Assembly (NCBI GenBank): GCA_018699755.1 | Contig: JABIRQ010000318.1 | Coordinates: 1-17,777, forward strand | From: Rhodospirillaceae bacterium | GTDB taxonomy: Bacteria > Pseudomonadota > Alphaproteobacteria > CADEGL01 | Length of the DNA: 17,777 nucleotides | Direction: 5' to 3' | Shown here: piece after piece, positions 7,364-15,396 of the stretch | Layout: every line of letters starts with the position of its first letter | Position numbering within the stretch: the first letter of the stretch is position 1 | The notes under the pieces: generated by a model | Told to the model about the DNA's origin: nothing | The model's input: only the letters and a program-made list of their open reading frames with translations | Database searches by the model: none | Translations under genes and position numbers: made by a program

Positions 7364-10300
7364 CTAAAGCAGGATTTCGACCCGGGGCGTCGCCGCGCCA
7401 TCGTCCACACGCGGCCGGCAAAGCAGAAGCCGCTTGGGGTCGATGCCGTAGTCCTCGACCAGAAGGCTCTTGACCCGGATTGCGCGCTCGGACGCCAGAT
7501 TGTCGAGCGCGGTCTGTGAAACCTCGGGCGCGCCGACGCCGGTTGCCGGCGCCGCGGGTGCGCCCTCATCGGTCGTTTCCACATCCTCTTCCGCCGGCTT
7601 CGCCTCCGCCGTTCCGGCGGCTTGGGCCTGGGAAGCCAGGGCATCCTTGTCGCCCGGAACCGCATACCCGCAGAGGCGTATCTTGATGCCCGTGCGGCCG
7701 CCCAGGAATTCGGCCGCCTTGGCCAGAAGCTCCTTGCCGCCTCCCGCCAACTCAGCGGATCCGGCCTCGAACACCACCGGATCGAGCATGATGTTTGACG
7801 ATCCGCTGCCATCGGTCGCCGCGATCACCGCACCGAGCGGGAACAGGATGGTCAGGACGGCATCTTTCATCGCCGAACCGATCGCCTGGTTGATCGCATC
7901 GGAGAAATCGAATTGCGGGTTGCCCAGTTCGCCGGATATCGGCACCGAAAGGGCAATGTCGCCATCGGCATTGCGCAACAGGTCGAGGCCGGTCTCGATC
8001 GGAATGCCGAGTTCCTTGCGGAGGGCCTCTAGCTCGCTGTTCTGCTCCAGGTCGAGGGTGAGTTGCCGGATGTCGAGATTGGCCTCCGCCGTCAGATCCG
8101 TGCCGACCACCTTCAGGTCGATGATCGCGTCGAGTTCGCCCGTGTCCAGGCGGTAGCCGAGATACCGCGCGCTGTAGACAGAAAGCGGCGGGAGGTTGAG
8201 GCCGTCCAACTGGATCTTCAGGTCGGTCGAGGCCTGATCGGCAAAAGGCGAGACGGTCCCGGACGCCGTGACGGTCGAAAACTCGCCGAGGGCGCCGGAA
8301 AACTCCAATTGCGCCGACTTACCCGGCTGTGCGCTGTCGAGGCCGTTCATGGCGAAGGCGAACTTGTCGAGCTTTTTCTCGAAGTTCGGATCGAAGCCCA
8401 GGTCCACAAACGACAGATCGCTCTGTCCGTCCACCGTCAATCGCTCGATCGCGATATCCGTCGTTTGCCCCGCAGCGCCCGGCGCGGCTCCCGTTCCATT
8501 CCCGGACTGTGCGGCCGCTTGGCCGCCGGATGCGCCGGCCGGCGCTTCGCCCGCCGGGGCAGCCGCTTCGGCGGCCGGGGCAGGCGAGTCCACGGTGAAG
8601 ACGATGGGAAGCTGTATCAGGCCTTCCTTGTCGCGAACCGCAGTCAGCGACAAATCCGTCACGCGCACCTCGCCCAGACGCATGGCGGTCGCGTCGAAGG
8701 TGCCGACCCGCTCGATTCGGACCTGACCGATATGCATGGGCCTATGGACAAAGTCGGCGGCGCCTGCCTGGTCGGGCACGGGCACGCCGACCCGGATGTC
8801 CGACGCCTCGAGGCTATCGGCCCCGGTGAGCCCCTTCTCCGTCCCCTGGACGCCTTCGACGGCAATCTTGTCGATCGAGATGATCTCGAGCGCGCGGCCT
8901 TCGTCGGTCAAGGACAGTTTCTCGATGGCCGTCCGCCCCGCCGTGCGCGACGTGATCGCACCATCGGCCGTGCCTTCGACCGTGGTCTTGCCCTCGAAGA
9001 CCAGCGAATCGTATCGCAACGACAGCGTCGGGGCAGTCAGGCGAATGACGACCTCCTCGGTCCGCAAGGCTCCGTCAAGCTCGCCATCCAACGCGCCATC
9101 GTCGGCCACGCGGCCCGAGAACTGGCCGGACCATTCGACTCGCGCTTCCTGCGCCGTCGCATCCGGGGTTTCGAGCCGCCCGCCGGTCACGACCATCGGT
9201 CCCGTATGGGAGATATCGACGCCCATGCTCGCGCGCGTCATCTCGAAAAACGACTCGGTCAGTTCGACCTTCTCGACACTGGCGGTTTCGCCTGCCTGCT
9301 CCGCCTGCACCGAGAGCGTTTCCGCGGCCAAGGCTCCATGCAGCGAAAGCTTGGCGCCATCCGCGCTTTGCACGGCCTTGCCGTTCCAGGACAGGGTCTC
9401 GAGTTTGACGGTTCTGCCCGACTCCTGCGCGACGATCCCGCTGAGCTCGACGCGGCCGGTCTGGTCCAAGCCGAAGCCGCCATCAGGGCCGAGAACGACC
9501 GTGCTCGCGAGACCGCGCAATCGAACGGATCCGACCGTCACCTCGCTGGAACCGCCATCGCCGGCCGCCACGCCGTCCAGGCCCGCGGTGCCCGCCAATT
9601 TGAGGGTCATGGTGTCTTCATCGGGCTCGGACAAGGCGATCCGGCCATCCCAATTCAGGCCGCCGGCCGATACGGGGCCATCGCTGGCCGGCAAGCGCAG
9701 GCCTTTGGCCTCAAGGGAACCGTCGAGTTCCAGGTAATCCTCTCGCGCCCCATCATAGGCAATGCGCCCGGACCAGACGGCGCGGTCTCCGGACAACGCG
9801 CCCTCATCGAGTCCCAAGCTGACTCCGGTCGCTTCGATTCTCCCCTCGATCGCGATCTTGGGCGGTTCGTCGGCGGACAATGCGGTGGTCAACGCGATAC
9901 GCGCCGCGACCATGCCGTCGATTTGCGGCAAGCCGGCATCGCGGAGGACGGTTTCGAATGCCGACAGGTCGAGGGCGGACAGGTCGAGTTGGATATCGCC
10001 GCGATTGACGGCCGCGAAGGGCATCGCCGTGCCCTCGGCGCTGAGCGTCGAATCGCCCAGGGTGCCCGAGAACCGGAAATCCGCCACCTCGTCCGGCTGC
10101 CAGGCCAGCACGCGGCCGAAGGACAGGTCGTCGAGGACAAAGGTCGTCTCGAAATCGGGCTCGGCATAGTGCAGGCGCGAGCGGGCGATCTCCAGCTTGC
10201 CGAAGCCGAACTGCCAGCCAGCTTCCTCTTCCTCTTCCACCTGCTCATCGGCCAGAGGGGCCAGGCCGGCAAAGAGAATGCCGCCCGTCTCCAGTCGCCG

Positions 10301-10693
10301 CACGTCAAGCAAGGCGCCCTCGACGGCAACTTCGGGCAAATGGATACGGCGGGCGAACAGATCGCCGAAATCGACGTAGACGGTCAGACGATCCGCGGTC
10401 AGCCGATCGCCGTCGCTGCCCGTTACCGCCAGGTCCGAAATCGTTGCGGCGGCGTCGAAGGGGTCGAAATCGACCGCGCCGATTTTGACATCGCGCGCGC
10501 CCATCGCCTCGAGTTCGCTGGTCGCGGCGTAGCGAATCCCCAGCGGAACCGCGACATAGATCAATGCCACAAGAACCAGCACGACCGCCAAGCCGATAAG
10601 GGGCCAGCGCCAACGGCGCAGTTCGCGCCGAAACCGGGTTCTCTCCACGCTTTTGGCCGGCTCGTCGTCCGGCGAGGCCGTCTCGTCACTCAT
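7364..10693 (-). CDS. Large DUF748/AsmA-like envelope protein with OmpA-like C terminus
   Basis: A 1109-residue protein with a basic cytoplasmic N terminus, one membrane anchor at about 30-52 (PLIGLAVVLVLVALIYVAVP), and a very long periplasmic part made mostly of repeating beta-strand units. This is the layout of AsmA/TamB/YhdP-like proteins thought to bridge the envelope and handle lipids. The DUF748 hallmark lies at roughly 770-930 (LGYRLDTGELDAIIDLKV, a downstream ELGIPIETGLDLLR, and ISGELGNPQFDFSDAI). The last 145 residues resemble an OmpA-like peptidoglycan-binding domain (VVFEAGSAEL, ASERAIRVKSLL). An Ala/Pro/Glu-rich insertion splits it near 1018-1058, and another low-complexity linker lies near 702-742. 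No good ribosome site precedes the ATG, so the start is less certain. It may be co-transcribed with the thiolase gene 73 bases upstream, though their roles are unrelated. Confidence 0.85.
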   Translation of the reverse strand: MSDETASPDDEPAKSVERTRFRRELRRWRWPLIGLAVVLVLVALIYVAVPLGIRYAATSELEAMGARDVKIGAVDFDPFDAAATISDLAVTGSDGDRLTADRLTVYVDFGDLFARRIHLPEVAVEGALLDVRRLETGGILFAGLAPLADEQVEEEEEAGWQFGFGKLEIARSRLHYAEPDFETTFVLDDLSFGRVLAWQPDEVADFRFSGTLGDSTLSAEGTAMPFAAVNRGDIQLDLSALDLSAFETVLRDAGLPQIDGMVAARIALTTALSADEPPKIAIEGRIEATGVSLGLDEGALSGDRAVWSGRIAYDGAREDYLELDGSLEAKGLRLPASDGPVSAGGLNWDGRIALSEPDEDTMTLKLAGTAGLDGVAAGDGGSSEVTVGSVRLRGLASTVVLGPDGGFGLDQTGRVELSGIVAQESGRTVKLETLSWNGKAVQSADGAKLSLHGALAAETLSVQAEQAGETASVEKVELTESFFEMTRASMGVDISHTGPMVVTGGRLETPDATAQEARVEWSGQFSGRVADDGALDGELDGALRTEEVVIRLTAPTLSLRYDSLVFEGKTTVEGTADGAITSRTAGRTAIEKLSLTDEGRALEIISIDKIAVEGVQGTEKGLTGADSLEASDIRVGVPVPDQAGAADFVHRPMHIGQVRIERVGTFDATAMRLGEVRVTDLSLTAVRDKEGLIQLPIVFTVDSPAPAAEAAAPAGEAPAGASGGQAAAQSGNGTGAAPGAAGQTTDIAIERLTVDGQSDLSFVDLGFDPNFEKKLDKFAFAMNGLDSAQPGKSAQLEFSGALGEFSTVTASGTVSPFADQASTDLKIQLDGLNLPPLSVYSARYLGYRLDTGELDAIIDLKVVGTDLTAEANLDIRQLTLDLEQNSELEALRKELGIPIETGLDLLRNADGDIALSVPISGELGNPQFDFSDAINQAIGSAMKDAVLTILFPLGAVIAATDGSGSSNIMLDPVVFEAGSAELAGGGKELLAKAAEFLGGRTGIKIRLCGYAVPGDKDALASQAQAAGTAEAKPAEEDVETTDEGAPAAPATGVGAPEVSQTALDNLASERAIRVKSLLVEDYGIDPKRLLLCRPRVDDGAATPRVEILL

Positions 10694-10766
10694 CGTGGCA
10701 AGAGACTAGCGCATTATGGCGCTCAGGCAATTTCACATAGGGCAAGGCTTCAACGGGCCGCGACCC

Positions 10767-11948
10767 CTAGTGGATTTCGAACAGCCCGGCCGCGCCCATG
10801 CCGCCGCCGATGCACATGGTGACGACGCCGTATTTGGCCCCGCGGCGGCGACCCTCGATCAGGACATGGCCGGTCATGCGTGCGCCGGACATGCCGTAGG
10901 GATGTCCGATGGAGATCGAGCCGCCGTTGACGTTCAGAGTCTCGTTGGGAATGCCCAAGCGATCGCGGCAATACAGCACCTGGACGGCGAAGGCCTCGTT
11001 CAGCTCCCATAGATCGATATCGTCCATGCCCAAGCCATGGCGCTCGAGCAGGCGCGGGACGGCGAAAACCGGACCGATGCCCATTTCGTCGGGCTCGCAG
11101 CCGGCGACGGCGAAGCCCCGGAAGGTGGCCAACGGCGCCAGCCCGGCCTTCTCGGCCGCCTTCGCCTCCATCACCACGCAGGCCGAGGCACCGTCGGAAA
11201 ACTGGGACGCATTGCCGGCGGTGATATTGGCGTCCGGGCCCATCACCGGCTCCAGCTTGGCCAGCCCTTTCATATTGGTGCCCGGCCGGTTGCACTCGTC
11301 CTTCTCCAGGGTGACTTCCTCGTCGCGGGTCTCCCCGGTCGCCTTGTCCGTTACCTCCTTGATCGTGGTCAAGGGCACGATCTCGTCGTCGAAATATCCG
11401 GCCTGCTGGGCGACGGCCGTGCGCTGCTGGCTCTGGCAGCCGTACTCGTCCTGGGCCTCGCGCGTGACGCCGTAGCGTTCCGCCACGATCTCCGCCGTCT
11501 CGATCATCGGCATCCAGAGTTCCGGCTTATGGGCCATCAACCAGTCCTCGTACATCATGTGCTTGTTCATGCTGTTATGGGTGCCGCTGATCGATTCGAC
11601 GCCGCCCGCCACGGCCACGTCCATGCCCTCGTGGATCACTTGATTGGCCGCCGTGGCGATGGCCTGAAGGCCCGAGGAGCAGAAGCGGTTGACCGTCTGC
11701 CCGCTGGTCGTGACGGGCAGGCCCGCGCGGATCGCCGCGTTGCGCCCCAGGTTCCAACCCGTCGGCCCCTCGGGGAAGGCGCAGCCGACGACCGCATCCT
11801 CGACAGCCTCGGGCGCGACACCGGCGCGCTCGACCGCATGGCGAATGGCGTGACCCATCAAGGTTGCGCCGTGGGTCTTGTTGAAGGCACCGCGAAAGCC
11901 CTTGCCCAAAGGCGTCCTTGCCGTCGAGACGATCACCGCTTCACGCAT
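10767..11948 (-). CDS. Acetyl-CoA C-acyltransferase (thiolase)
   Basis: A 393-residue thiolase that cleaves 3-ketoacyl-CoA with CoA in beta-oxidation, or condenses acetyl-CoA in reverse. The catalytic set is complete: nucleophilic Cys90 (VNRFCSSGLQAI), His349 in GHPYGMSGAR, and Cys379 in CIGGGMGAAGLFE. GGVESIS and NEAFAVQVL are also present. The length equals the usual 390-400 residues. The start is ATG at 11948. The frame extends to a TTG at 11978, but the sequence begins MREAVIVSTARTPLGK as family members do, with GGGGAAG just upstream. The Tyr-Gly-Met in the histidine loop is a variant of the commoner Ile-Gly-Ala. It lies 57 bases downstream of the acyl-CoA dehydrogenase gene in the same orientation, so the two probably form one fatty-acid oxidation operon. 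Confidence 0.95.
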   Translation of the reverse strand: MREAVIVSTARTPLGKGFRGAFNKTHGATLMGHAIRHAVERAGVAPEAVEDAVVGCAFPEGPTGWNLGRNAAIRAGLPVTTSGQTVNRFCSSGLQAIATAANQVIHEGMDVAVAGGVESISGTHNSMNKHMMYEDWLMAHKPELWMPMIETAEIVAERYGVTREAQDEYGCQSQQRTAVAQQAGYFDDEIVPLTTIKEVTDKATGETRDEEVTLEKDECNRPGTNMKGLAKLEPVMGPDANITAGNASQFSDGASACVVMEAKAAEKAGLAPLATFRGFAVAGCEPDEMGIGPVFAVPRLLERHGLGMDDIDLWELNEAFAVQVLYCRDRLGIPNETLNVNGGSISIGHPYGMSGARMTGHVLIEGRRRGAKYGVVTMCIGGGMGAAGLFEIH

Positions 11949-11954
11949 CGATTT

Positions 11955-11961
11955 CTTCCCC
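11955..11961 (-). promoter_or_regulatory. Ribosome binding site deciding the thiolase start
   Basis: Read on the minus strand this is GGGGAAG, six bases before the ATG at 11948. It outweighs the TTG start at 11978, which has no comparable site. Confidence 0.6.
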
Positions 11962-12005
11962 GTTTTCCAGTTCACCAATCCTCTAGCCGCCGGTATCGGC
12001 GGAGT

Positions 12006-13211
12006 CTAGCCGTGCTTGCGCAGCTCCAGCCGCGCGATCTGGGCGCGATGCACCTCGTCCGGGCCGTCGGCCAGGCGAAGAATGCGCGCGAGCGCCCAAC
12101 CGCGCGCGAGGCCAAAATCATCCGTCACGCCGGCGCCCCCATGGACCTGAATGGCGCGGTCGAGCACCCGCTGGGCCATGTTCGGCGCGACCACCTTGAT
12201 CATCGCGATCTCCGCCCGCGCGGCCTTGTTGCCGACGGTGTCCATCATCCAGGCGGCCTTCATGGTCAGCAAGCGGGCCTGGTCGATCTCCATGCGCGAA
12301 TTCGCGATCTGCTCCTGCACCACGCCCTGCTCCGCCAAGGTCTTGCCGAAGGCCGTGCGGGATTTCGCCCGCAGGCACATCGATTCGAGCGCGCGTTCGG
12401 CCATGCCGATGGCCCGCATGCAATGATGGATGCGCCCCGGCCCCAATCGGCCCTGGGCGATCTCGAAACCGCGCCCCTCGCCCAGCAATATGTTAGCGCG
12501 CGGCACCCGGACCCGGTCGAAATTCACCTCGGCATGGCCATGTGGCGCCTCGTCATAGCCGAAGACCGGCAGATGTCGGAGAACCGTCACCCCCTCGGCC
12601 GCCTTCGGCACCAGGATCATCGAATGGCGGCGATGGCGCTCGGCCTCTGGATCGGTCAGGCCCATGACGACCATGATCTTGCAGCGCGGGTCGTTGGCCC
12701 CGCTGGTGAACCATTTGCGCCCTTCGATCACGTATTCGTTGCCGTCCGGCCGGATCGTCAATTCCATATTGGTCGCGTCGGAGGAGGCCACCGCCGGCTC
12801 GGTCATCGCGAAAGCGCTTCGGATCTCGCCCGCCAGGAGCGGGTCGAGCCATTCGGCCTTCTGCTCATCGGTGCCGTAGCGGACCAGCACCTCCATGTTG
12901 CCCGTATCGGGGGCCGAGCAGTTGAAGGCTTCCGGCGCGACAAGCGAGCGGCCCATGACCTCGCAGAGCGGGGCATATTCGCTATTGGAAAGGCCCGCAC
13001 CGTAGTCGCTTTCCGGCAGGAACAGGTTCCAAAGGCCCGCCTCGCGCGCCTTGACCTTCAACTCCTCCATCACCGGGACGGGTTGCCAGCGATCCGCCGC
13101 CTCATCGATCTGGCGAAAAAATTTGGCTTCGTTCGGATAGACGTTTTCGTCCACGAAGGCTTCGACCTTCTCGCGAAGGCCCTTGACGCGGTCGCTCTCG
13201 TCGAACTGCAT
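12006..13211 (-). CDS. Acyl-CoA dehydrogenase family protein (ACAD10/11-like)
   Basis: A 401-residue FAD-dependent acyl-CoA dehydrogenase, which introduces the alpha-beta double bond in acyl-CoA and hands electrons to ETF. The N-terminal helical domain is followed by the FAD-binding signature AFAMTEPAVASSDATN (about 134-148) and EYVIEGRKWFTSGANDPRC. The beta domain contains the conserved VNFDRVRVPRANIL. The C-terminal helical domain carries GRIHHCMRAIGMAERAL, IQVHGGAGVTDDFGLAR and the ending RLADGPDEVHRAQIARLEL. The DGPDEVH ending is typical of the ACAD10/11 branch rather than short- or medium-chain enzymes. A strong ribosome site (GGGAGG, eight bases before ATG) fixes the start. It is the first gene of a likely two-gene operon with the thiolase. 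The gene beginning at 13272 is transcribed divergently. Confidence 0.95.
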   Translation of the reverse strand: MQFDESDRVKGLREKVEAFVDENVYPNEAKFFRQIDEAADRWQPVPVMEELKVKAREAGLWNLFLPESDYGAGLSNSEYAPLCEVMGRSLVAPEAFNCSAPDTGNMEVLVRYGTDEQKAEWLDPLLAGEIRSAFAMTEPAVASSDATNMELTIRPDGNEYVIEGRKWFTSGANDPRCKIMVVMGLTDPEAERHRRHSMILVPKAAEGVTVLRHLPVFGYDEAPHGHAEVNFDRVRVPRANILLGEGRGFEIAQGRLGPGRIHHCMRAIGMAERALESMCLRAKSRTAFGKTLAEQGVVQEQIANSRMEIDQARLLTMKAAWMMDTVGNKAARAEIAMIKVVAPNMAQRVLDRAIQVHGGAGVTDDFGLARGWALARILRLADGPDEVHRAQIARLELRKHG

Positions 13212-13271
13212 TGTGCTTTCCTCCCGGCCGATTTAGCGGCCAGCTTAAGCGAGAGAAGGAAGCGGCGCGAG

Positions 13272-13616
13272 ATGGCTGAGAAACGAAATCCCCTGAAGCT
13301 GAACGCCCTTCAGCTCAAGACCCTGACCGTGCTCCAGATTCTGGCGGAAGATTCGAACCATGGCGTGCAGGACGAGGCCACCGGCATGGTCCAGATCGGC
13401 CAGATGCCCCATGCTCATGGCAACCATTTCCATGCGGGCGGAGGCGTGATCCTGACGAGCGATACGACGGGGTTGTCCAATCCTGCGGTGTTCCGGGTGC
13501 TGCAACGCAAGGGCTTGGTCCAGCCCGGGTTTCCCATGGGCCTGACCGTCACGGCCGCCGGCATGGCCTACGACACCGGCATGCGCGACAAAATTCTGCA
13601 CGGCACCGACCACTAG
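13272..13616 (+). CDS. Small conserved-looking protein with HxHxxHxH motif, function unknown
   Basis: A 114-residue protein that I cannot assign to a named family. It starts MAEKRNPLKLNALQLKTLTVLQILAE, a leucine-rich amphipathic helix. A His-rich turn follows at 47-54 (PHAHGNHFHAGGG, H-x-H-x-x-H-x-H), which could bind a metal. The second half (TGLSNPAVFRVLQRKGLVQ then GLTVTAAGMAYDTGM) reads like the recognition helix and wing of a winged-helix fold. No membrane segment or signal peptide is present. AGAAGGA-like purines about 11 bases before the ATG could serve as a ribosome site. The same frame is open far upstream to 11037, but that part is antisense to the acyl-CoA dehydrogenase and thiolase genes and is not believed. 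It is divergent from the dehydrogenase gene with 60 bases between starts, and 101 bases before the isomerase gene. Confidence 0.8.
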   Translation: MAEKRNPLKLNALQLKTLTVLQILAEDSNHGVQDEATGMVQIGQMPHAHGNHFHAGGGVILTSDTTGLSNPAVFRVLQRKGLVQPGFPMGLTVTAAGMAYDTGMRDKILHGTDH

Positions 13617-13704
13617 CCCGAAAAGCGCGCTTGCCGAGACAGGGCGCCGGGCTGGACGCACGGCGACCGGTGTGTTTGTGTGCGCGCCCTTCAAACAAGA
13701 CGTC

Positions 13705-13708
13705 GGAG
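13705..13708 (+). promoter_or_regulatory. Ribosome binding site supporting a GTG start at 13718
   Basis: GGAG lies nine bases before GTG at 13718. The open frame begins at 13631, but only the GTG start places a signal peptide at the N terminus. Confidence 0.5.
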
Positions 13709-13717
13709 CACGACGCC

Positions 13718-14257
13718 GTGAAGCCTCGCCTTTTCGCCCTGATCGGGAGCCTGATCCTCGCCATGACAGCCGCCACATCCAACGCCCAGACCACAGACTC
13801 GGAAAACACCCTCTACCTCGATCTCGACCACGGCCGGGTCGTCATCGAACTGCTGCCGGAGGTGGCGCCGAACCACGTTTCGCGCGTCAAGGAACTGGCG
13901 CGCGAAGGGTTTTACGACGACATCGTCTTTCACCGGGTGCTCGACGGCTTCATGGCCCAGTCCGGCGACCCTACCGGCACGGGCGGCGGCGGCTCCGACA
14001 AGCCCGATCTGAAGGCCGAATTCTCGGACACGCCCTTCGTCCGCGGCACCATCGGCGCGGCCCGCACCAACAATCCGCACAGCGCGAACAGTCAGTTCTT
14101 CATCGTCTTTCAGCCCGCTTCGCACCTCAACGGCCAGTACACGGTCTGGGGCAAGGTGGTCGACGGCATGGAATTCGTCGACAAGATCGCGCGCGGCGAA
14201 CCGCCCGCAGTGCCGGACCGGATCCTCAAGATGCAGATCGCGGCCGACGCGAAATAA
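13718..14257 (+). CDS. Cyclophilin-type peptidyl-prolyl cis-trans isomerase, exported
   Basis: A 179-residue cyclophilin. Starting at GTG 13718 it begins with Lys and Arg, a hydrophobic stretch (LFALIGSLILAMTAAT) and an S-N-A site before Gln. This is a signal peptide, so the enzyme should fold proteins in the periplasm. The catalytic domain shows VIELLPEVAPNHVSRVKEL, then FHRVLDGFMAQSGDPTGTGGGG (catalytic Arg in FHR, Gln in MAQSGD), NPHSANSQFFIVF with the active-site Phe, and LNGQYTVWGKVVDGM. All are standard for single-domain bacterial cyclophilins. The TAA stop at 14255 follows IAADAK. It may be co-transcribed with the small protein gene upstream. No clear terminator follows, only a weak AACCG/CGGTT stem. 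Confidence 0.93.
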   Translation: MKPRLFALIGSLILAMTAATSNAQTTDSENTLYLDLDHGRVVIELLPEVAPNHVSRVKELAREGFYDDIVFHRVLDGFMAQSGDPTGTGGGGSDKPDLKAEFSDTPFVRGTIGAARTNNPHSANSQFFIVFQPASHLNGQYTVWGKVVDGMEFVDKIARGEPPAVPDRILKMQIAADAK

Positions 14258-14403
14258 CGTCGCGAACCGATTGGGCGGTTTGGGCCATGGTCTTCCCTCC
14301 TGCTCGATAGAGCGCGAACGCCATTGCCCCGAGCGGCCAAATCGAATCTGCGGGCGCTACAACACAGGTAAATCCGCACGAACTCCGCTTCGCGACGCTT
14401 CCT

Positions 14404-14679
14404 TCATTCGGAGACGCGGAACCGCCGCGGATTGAGAAGAGCCGTACAAGCCAGGTCCTTGGTCGTCCCGAGATCGCAGAGATTGCGAATCCGCACATGA
14501 GGGATGCCGTCGTGATCGTGGAAACGGGCCACGACCTCCCATTCGGCCGAGACGGAGACCTGGCGAAACCGGGCACCGAGCCGAATTCCGCGTGCATCCG
14601 TGGGCGGACGGGCAGTTCTTGGGATCAATTGCCTCATCCATGCGGATGTGGCCCAAGCGGACGGTCCCCAGATGGACAT
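14404..14679 (-). CDS. Probable small protein of unknown function
   Basis: A reading frame of up to 91 residues whose second half looks like a genuine protein: RFRQVSVSAEWEVVARFHDH, then DGIPHVRIRNLCDLGTTKDLAC, ending ALLNPRRFRVSE. Codons in this part strongly favour G or C at the third position, as in neighbouring genes. The pattern resembles short alphaproteobacterial hypothetical proteins known to me only as uncharacterised. The start is uncertain. ATG at 14679 has GAGG seven bases upstream, while ATG at 14637 gives a 77-residue form that drops a Trp-rich and less convincing N terminus. It is convergent with the isomerase gene. If it is not real, the whole stretch from 14258 to 14864 holds no gene. 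Confidence 0.55.
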   Translation of the reverse strand: MSIWGPSAWATSAWMRQLIPRTARPPTDARGIRLGARFRQVSVSAEWEVVARFHDHDGIPHVRIRNLCDLGTTKDLACTALLNPRRFRVSE

Positions 14680-14744
14680 GACAATGCCTCGGCATTCGCG
14701 CTGCGATCGCCGATCAATGATGCAGATTTACTTCTATTCCGTGA

Positions 14745-14750
14745 AGTATA
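14745..14750 (-). promoter_or_regulatory. Candidate -10 element before the small minus-strand gene
   Basis: On the minus strand this reads TATACT, five of six consensus bases, about 65 bases before the ATG at 14679 and inside an AT-rich patch. No good -35 hexamer lies at the right distance, so confidence is low. Confidence 0.25.
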
Positions 14751-14864
14751 CAGAGGTCTTATCTAAATTTTTAATTGGAATCCTGGGCGAATAACATTTC
14801 AGAAACCCAATGTCCGGAAAATAAACCGTGCAAAGACGCGTTCTGCGACGCAAACCCGGCAACA

Positions 14865-15260
14865 TCAATTGATGTAATGTTCGATCGTCTCAATCAGTTT
14901 GGAAATCTTGACCGGCTTGGGCAGGTAACCCTCGCAACCACACTTGCGGATCCGCTCCTCGTCGCCGCGCATGGCGAAGGCGCTGACTGCAATCACCGGT
15001 ATATGACGCAATTGCTCACTGCTCTTGAGGTTTCGCGTCACCTCGATGCCGGACATGCCCGGAAGCTGGATATCCATGAGGATGAGATTGGGCGCCGCAG
15101 TGCGGGCGAGTTCTAGGGCCTGGGCGCCGTCATGTGTCTCGACGCACTCGTAGCCGTGAGCCTGCAGCACGTGGCGAAACACTTTCATATTCAGCTCGTT
15201 GTCTTCGACAACGAGGATTCTCTTGCCCAATGGCACCCCCACCACCAACCCCTCGCACAT
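14865..15260 (-). CDS. DivK-like single-domain response regulator
   Basis: A protein of up to 131 residues that is one receiver domain with no output domain. All phosphotransfer residues are present: the acidic pair Glu19/Asp20 (VVEDNELNMK), phosphoacceptor Asp63 (LILMDIQLPG), Ser93 in place of Thr (AVSAFAMRGDEERIR) and Lys115 (LPKPVK). VEDNELNMK, LILMDIQLP and FAM-GDEERIR are the stretches that mark DivK in Caulobacter and relatives. The usual PleD partner is not adjacent, so it may be a paralogue rather than DivK itself. The first residues (ATG at 15260) are doubtful, because GTG codons at 15242 or 15236 would give a start closer to GKRILVVED. It is divergent from rpfF and close to an HPt-bearing kinase, which makes it a candidate phosphorelay partner. 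Confidence 0.9.
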   Translation of the reverse strand: MCEGLVVGVPLGKRILVVEDNELNMKVFRHVLQAHGYECVETHDGAQALELARTAAPNLILMDIQLPGMSGIEVTRNLKSSEQLRHIPVIAVSAFAMRGDEERIRKCGCEGYLPKPVKISKLIETIEHYIN

Positions 15261-15396
15261 TCAACCATACGTGGTAGAGGCCGTGTCCCTGAAATATTCA
15301 CAATCATTTAGATCATCCGAACGGAAAAATCTACCGAATGGCCGCAAGAATACAAGGCCCGTCGCGGGCTCCGTTGATGGATTCGACCCTTTTCGC

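Noticed and set aside
8063..10822. A 919-codon open frame on the + strand opposite the DUF748 gene.
   Set aside because: It is antisense to a gene with clear domain content. Its translation is rich in Arg, Gly, His and Asp without any domain, as expected for the shadow frame of a GC-rich gene.
11037..13271. Long upstream + strand extension of the small protein gene at 13272.
   Set aside because: It is antisense to the thiolase and acyl-CoA dehydrogenase genes and has no recognisable content. Only the part after ATG 13272 reads like a protein.
13616..14300. Possible terminator after the isomerase gene (AACCG/CGGTT near 14265-14280).
   Set aside because: The stem is only five base pairs and no T-run follows, so it is not called.
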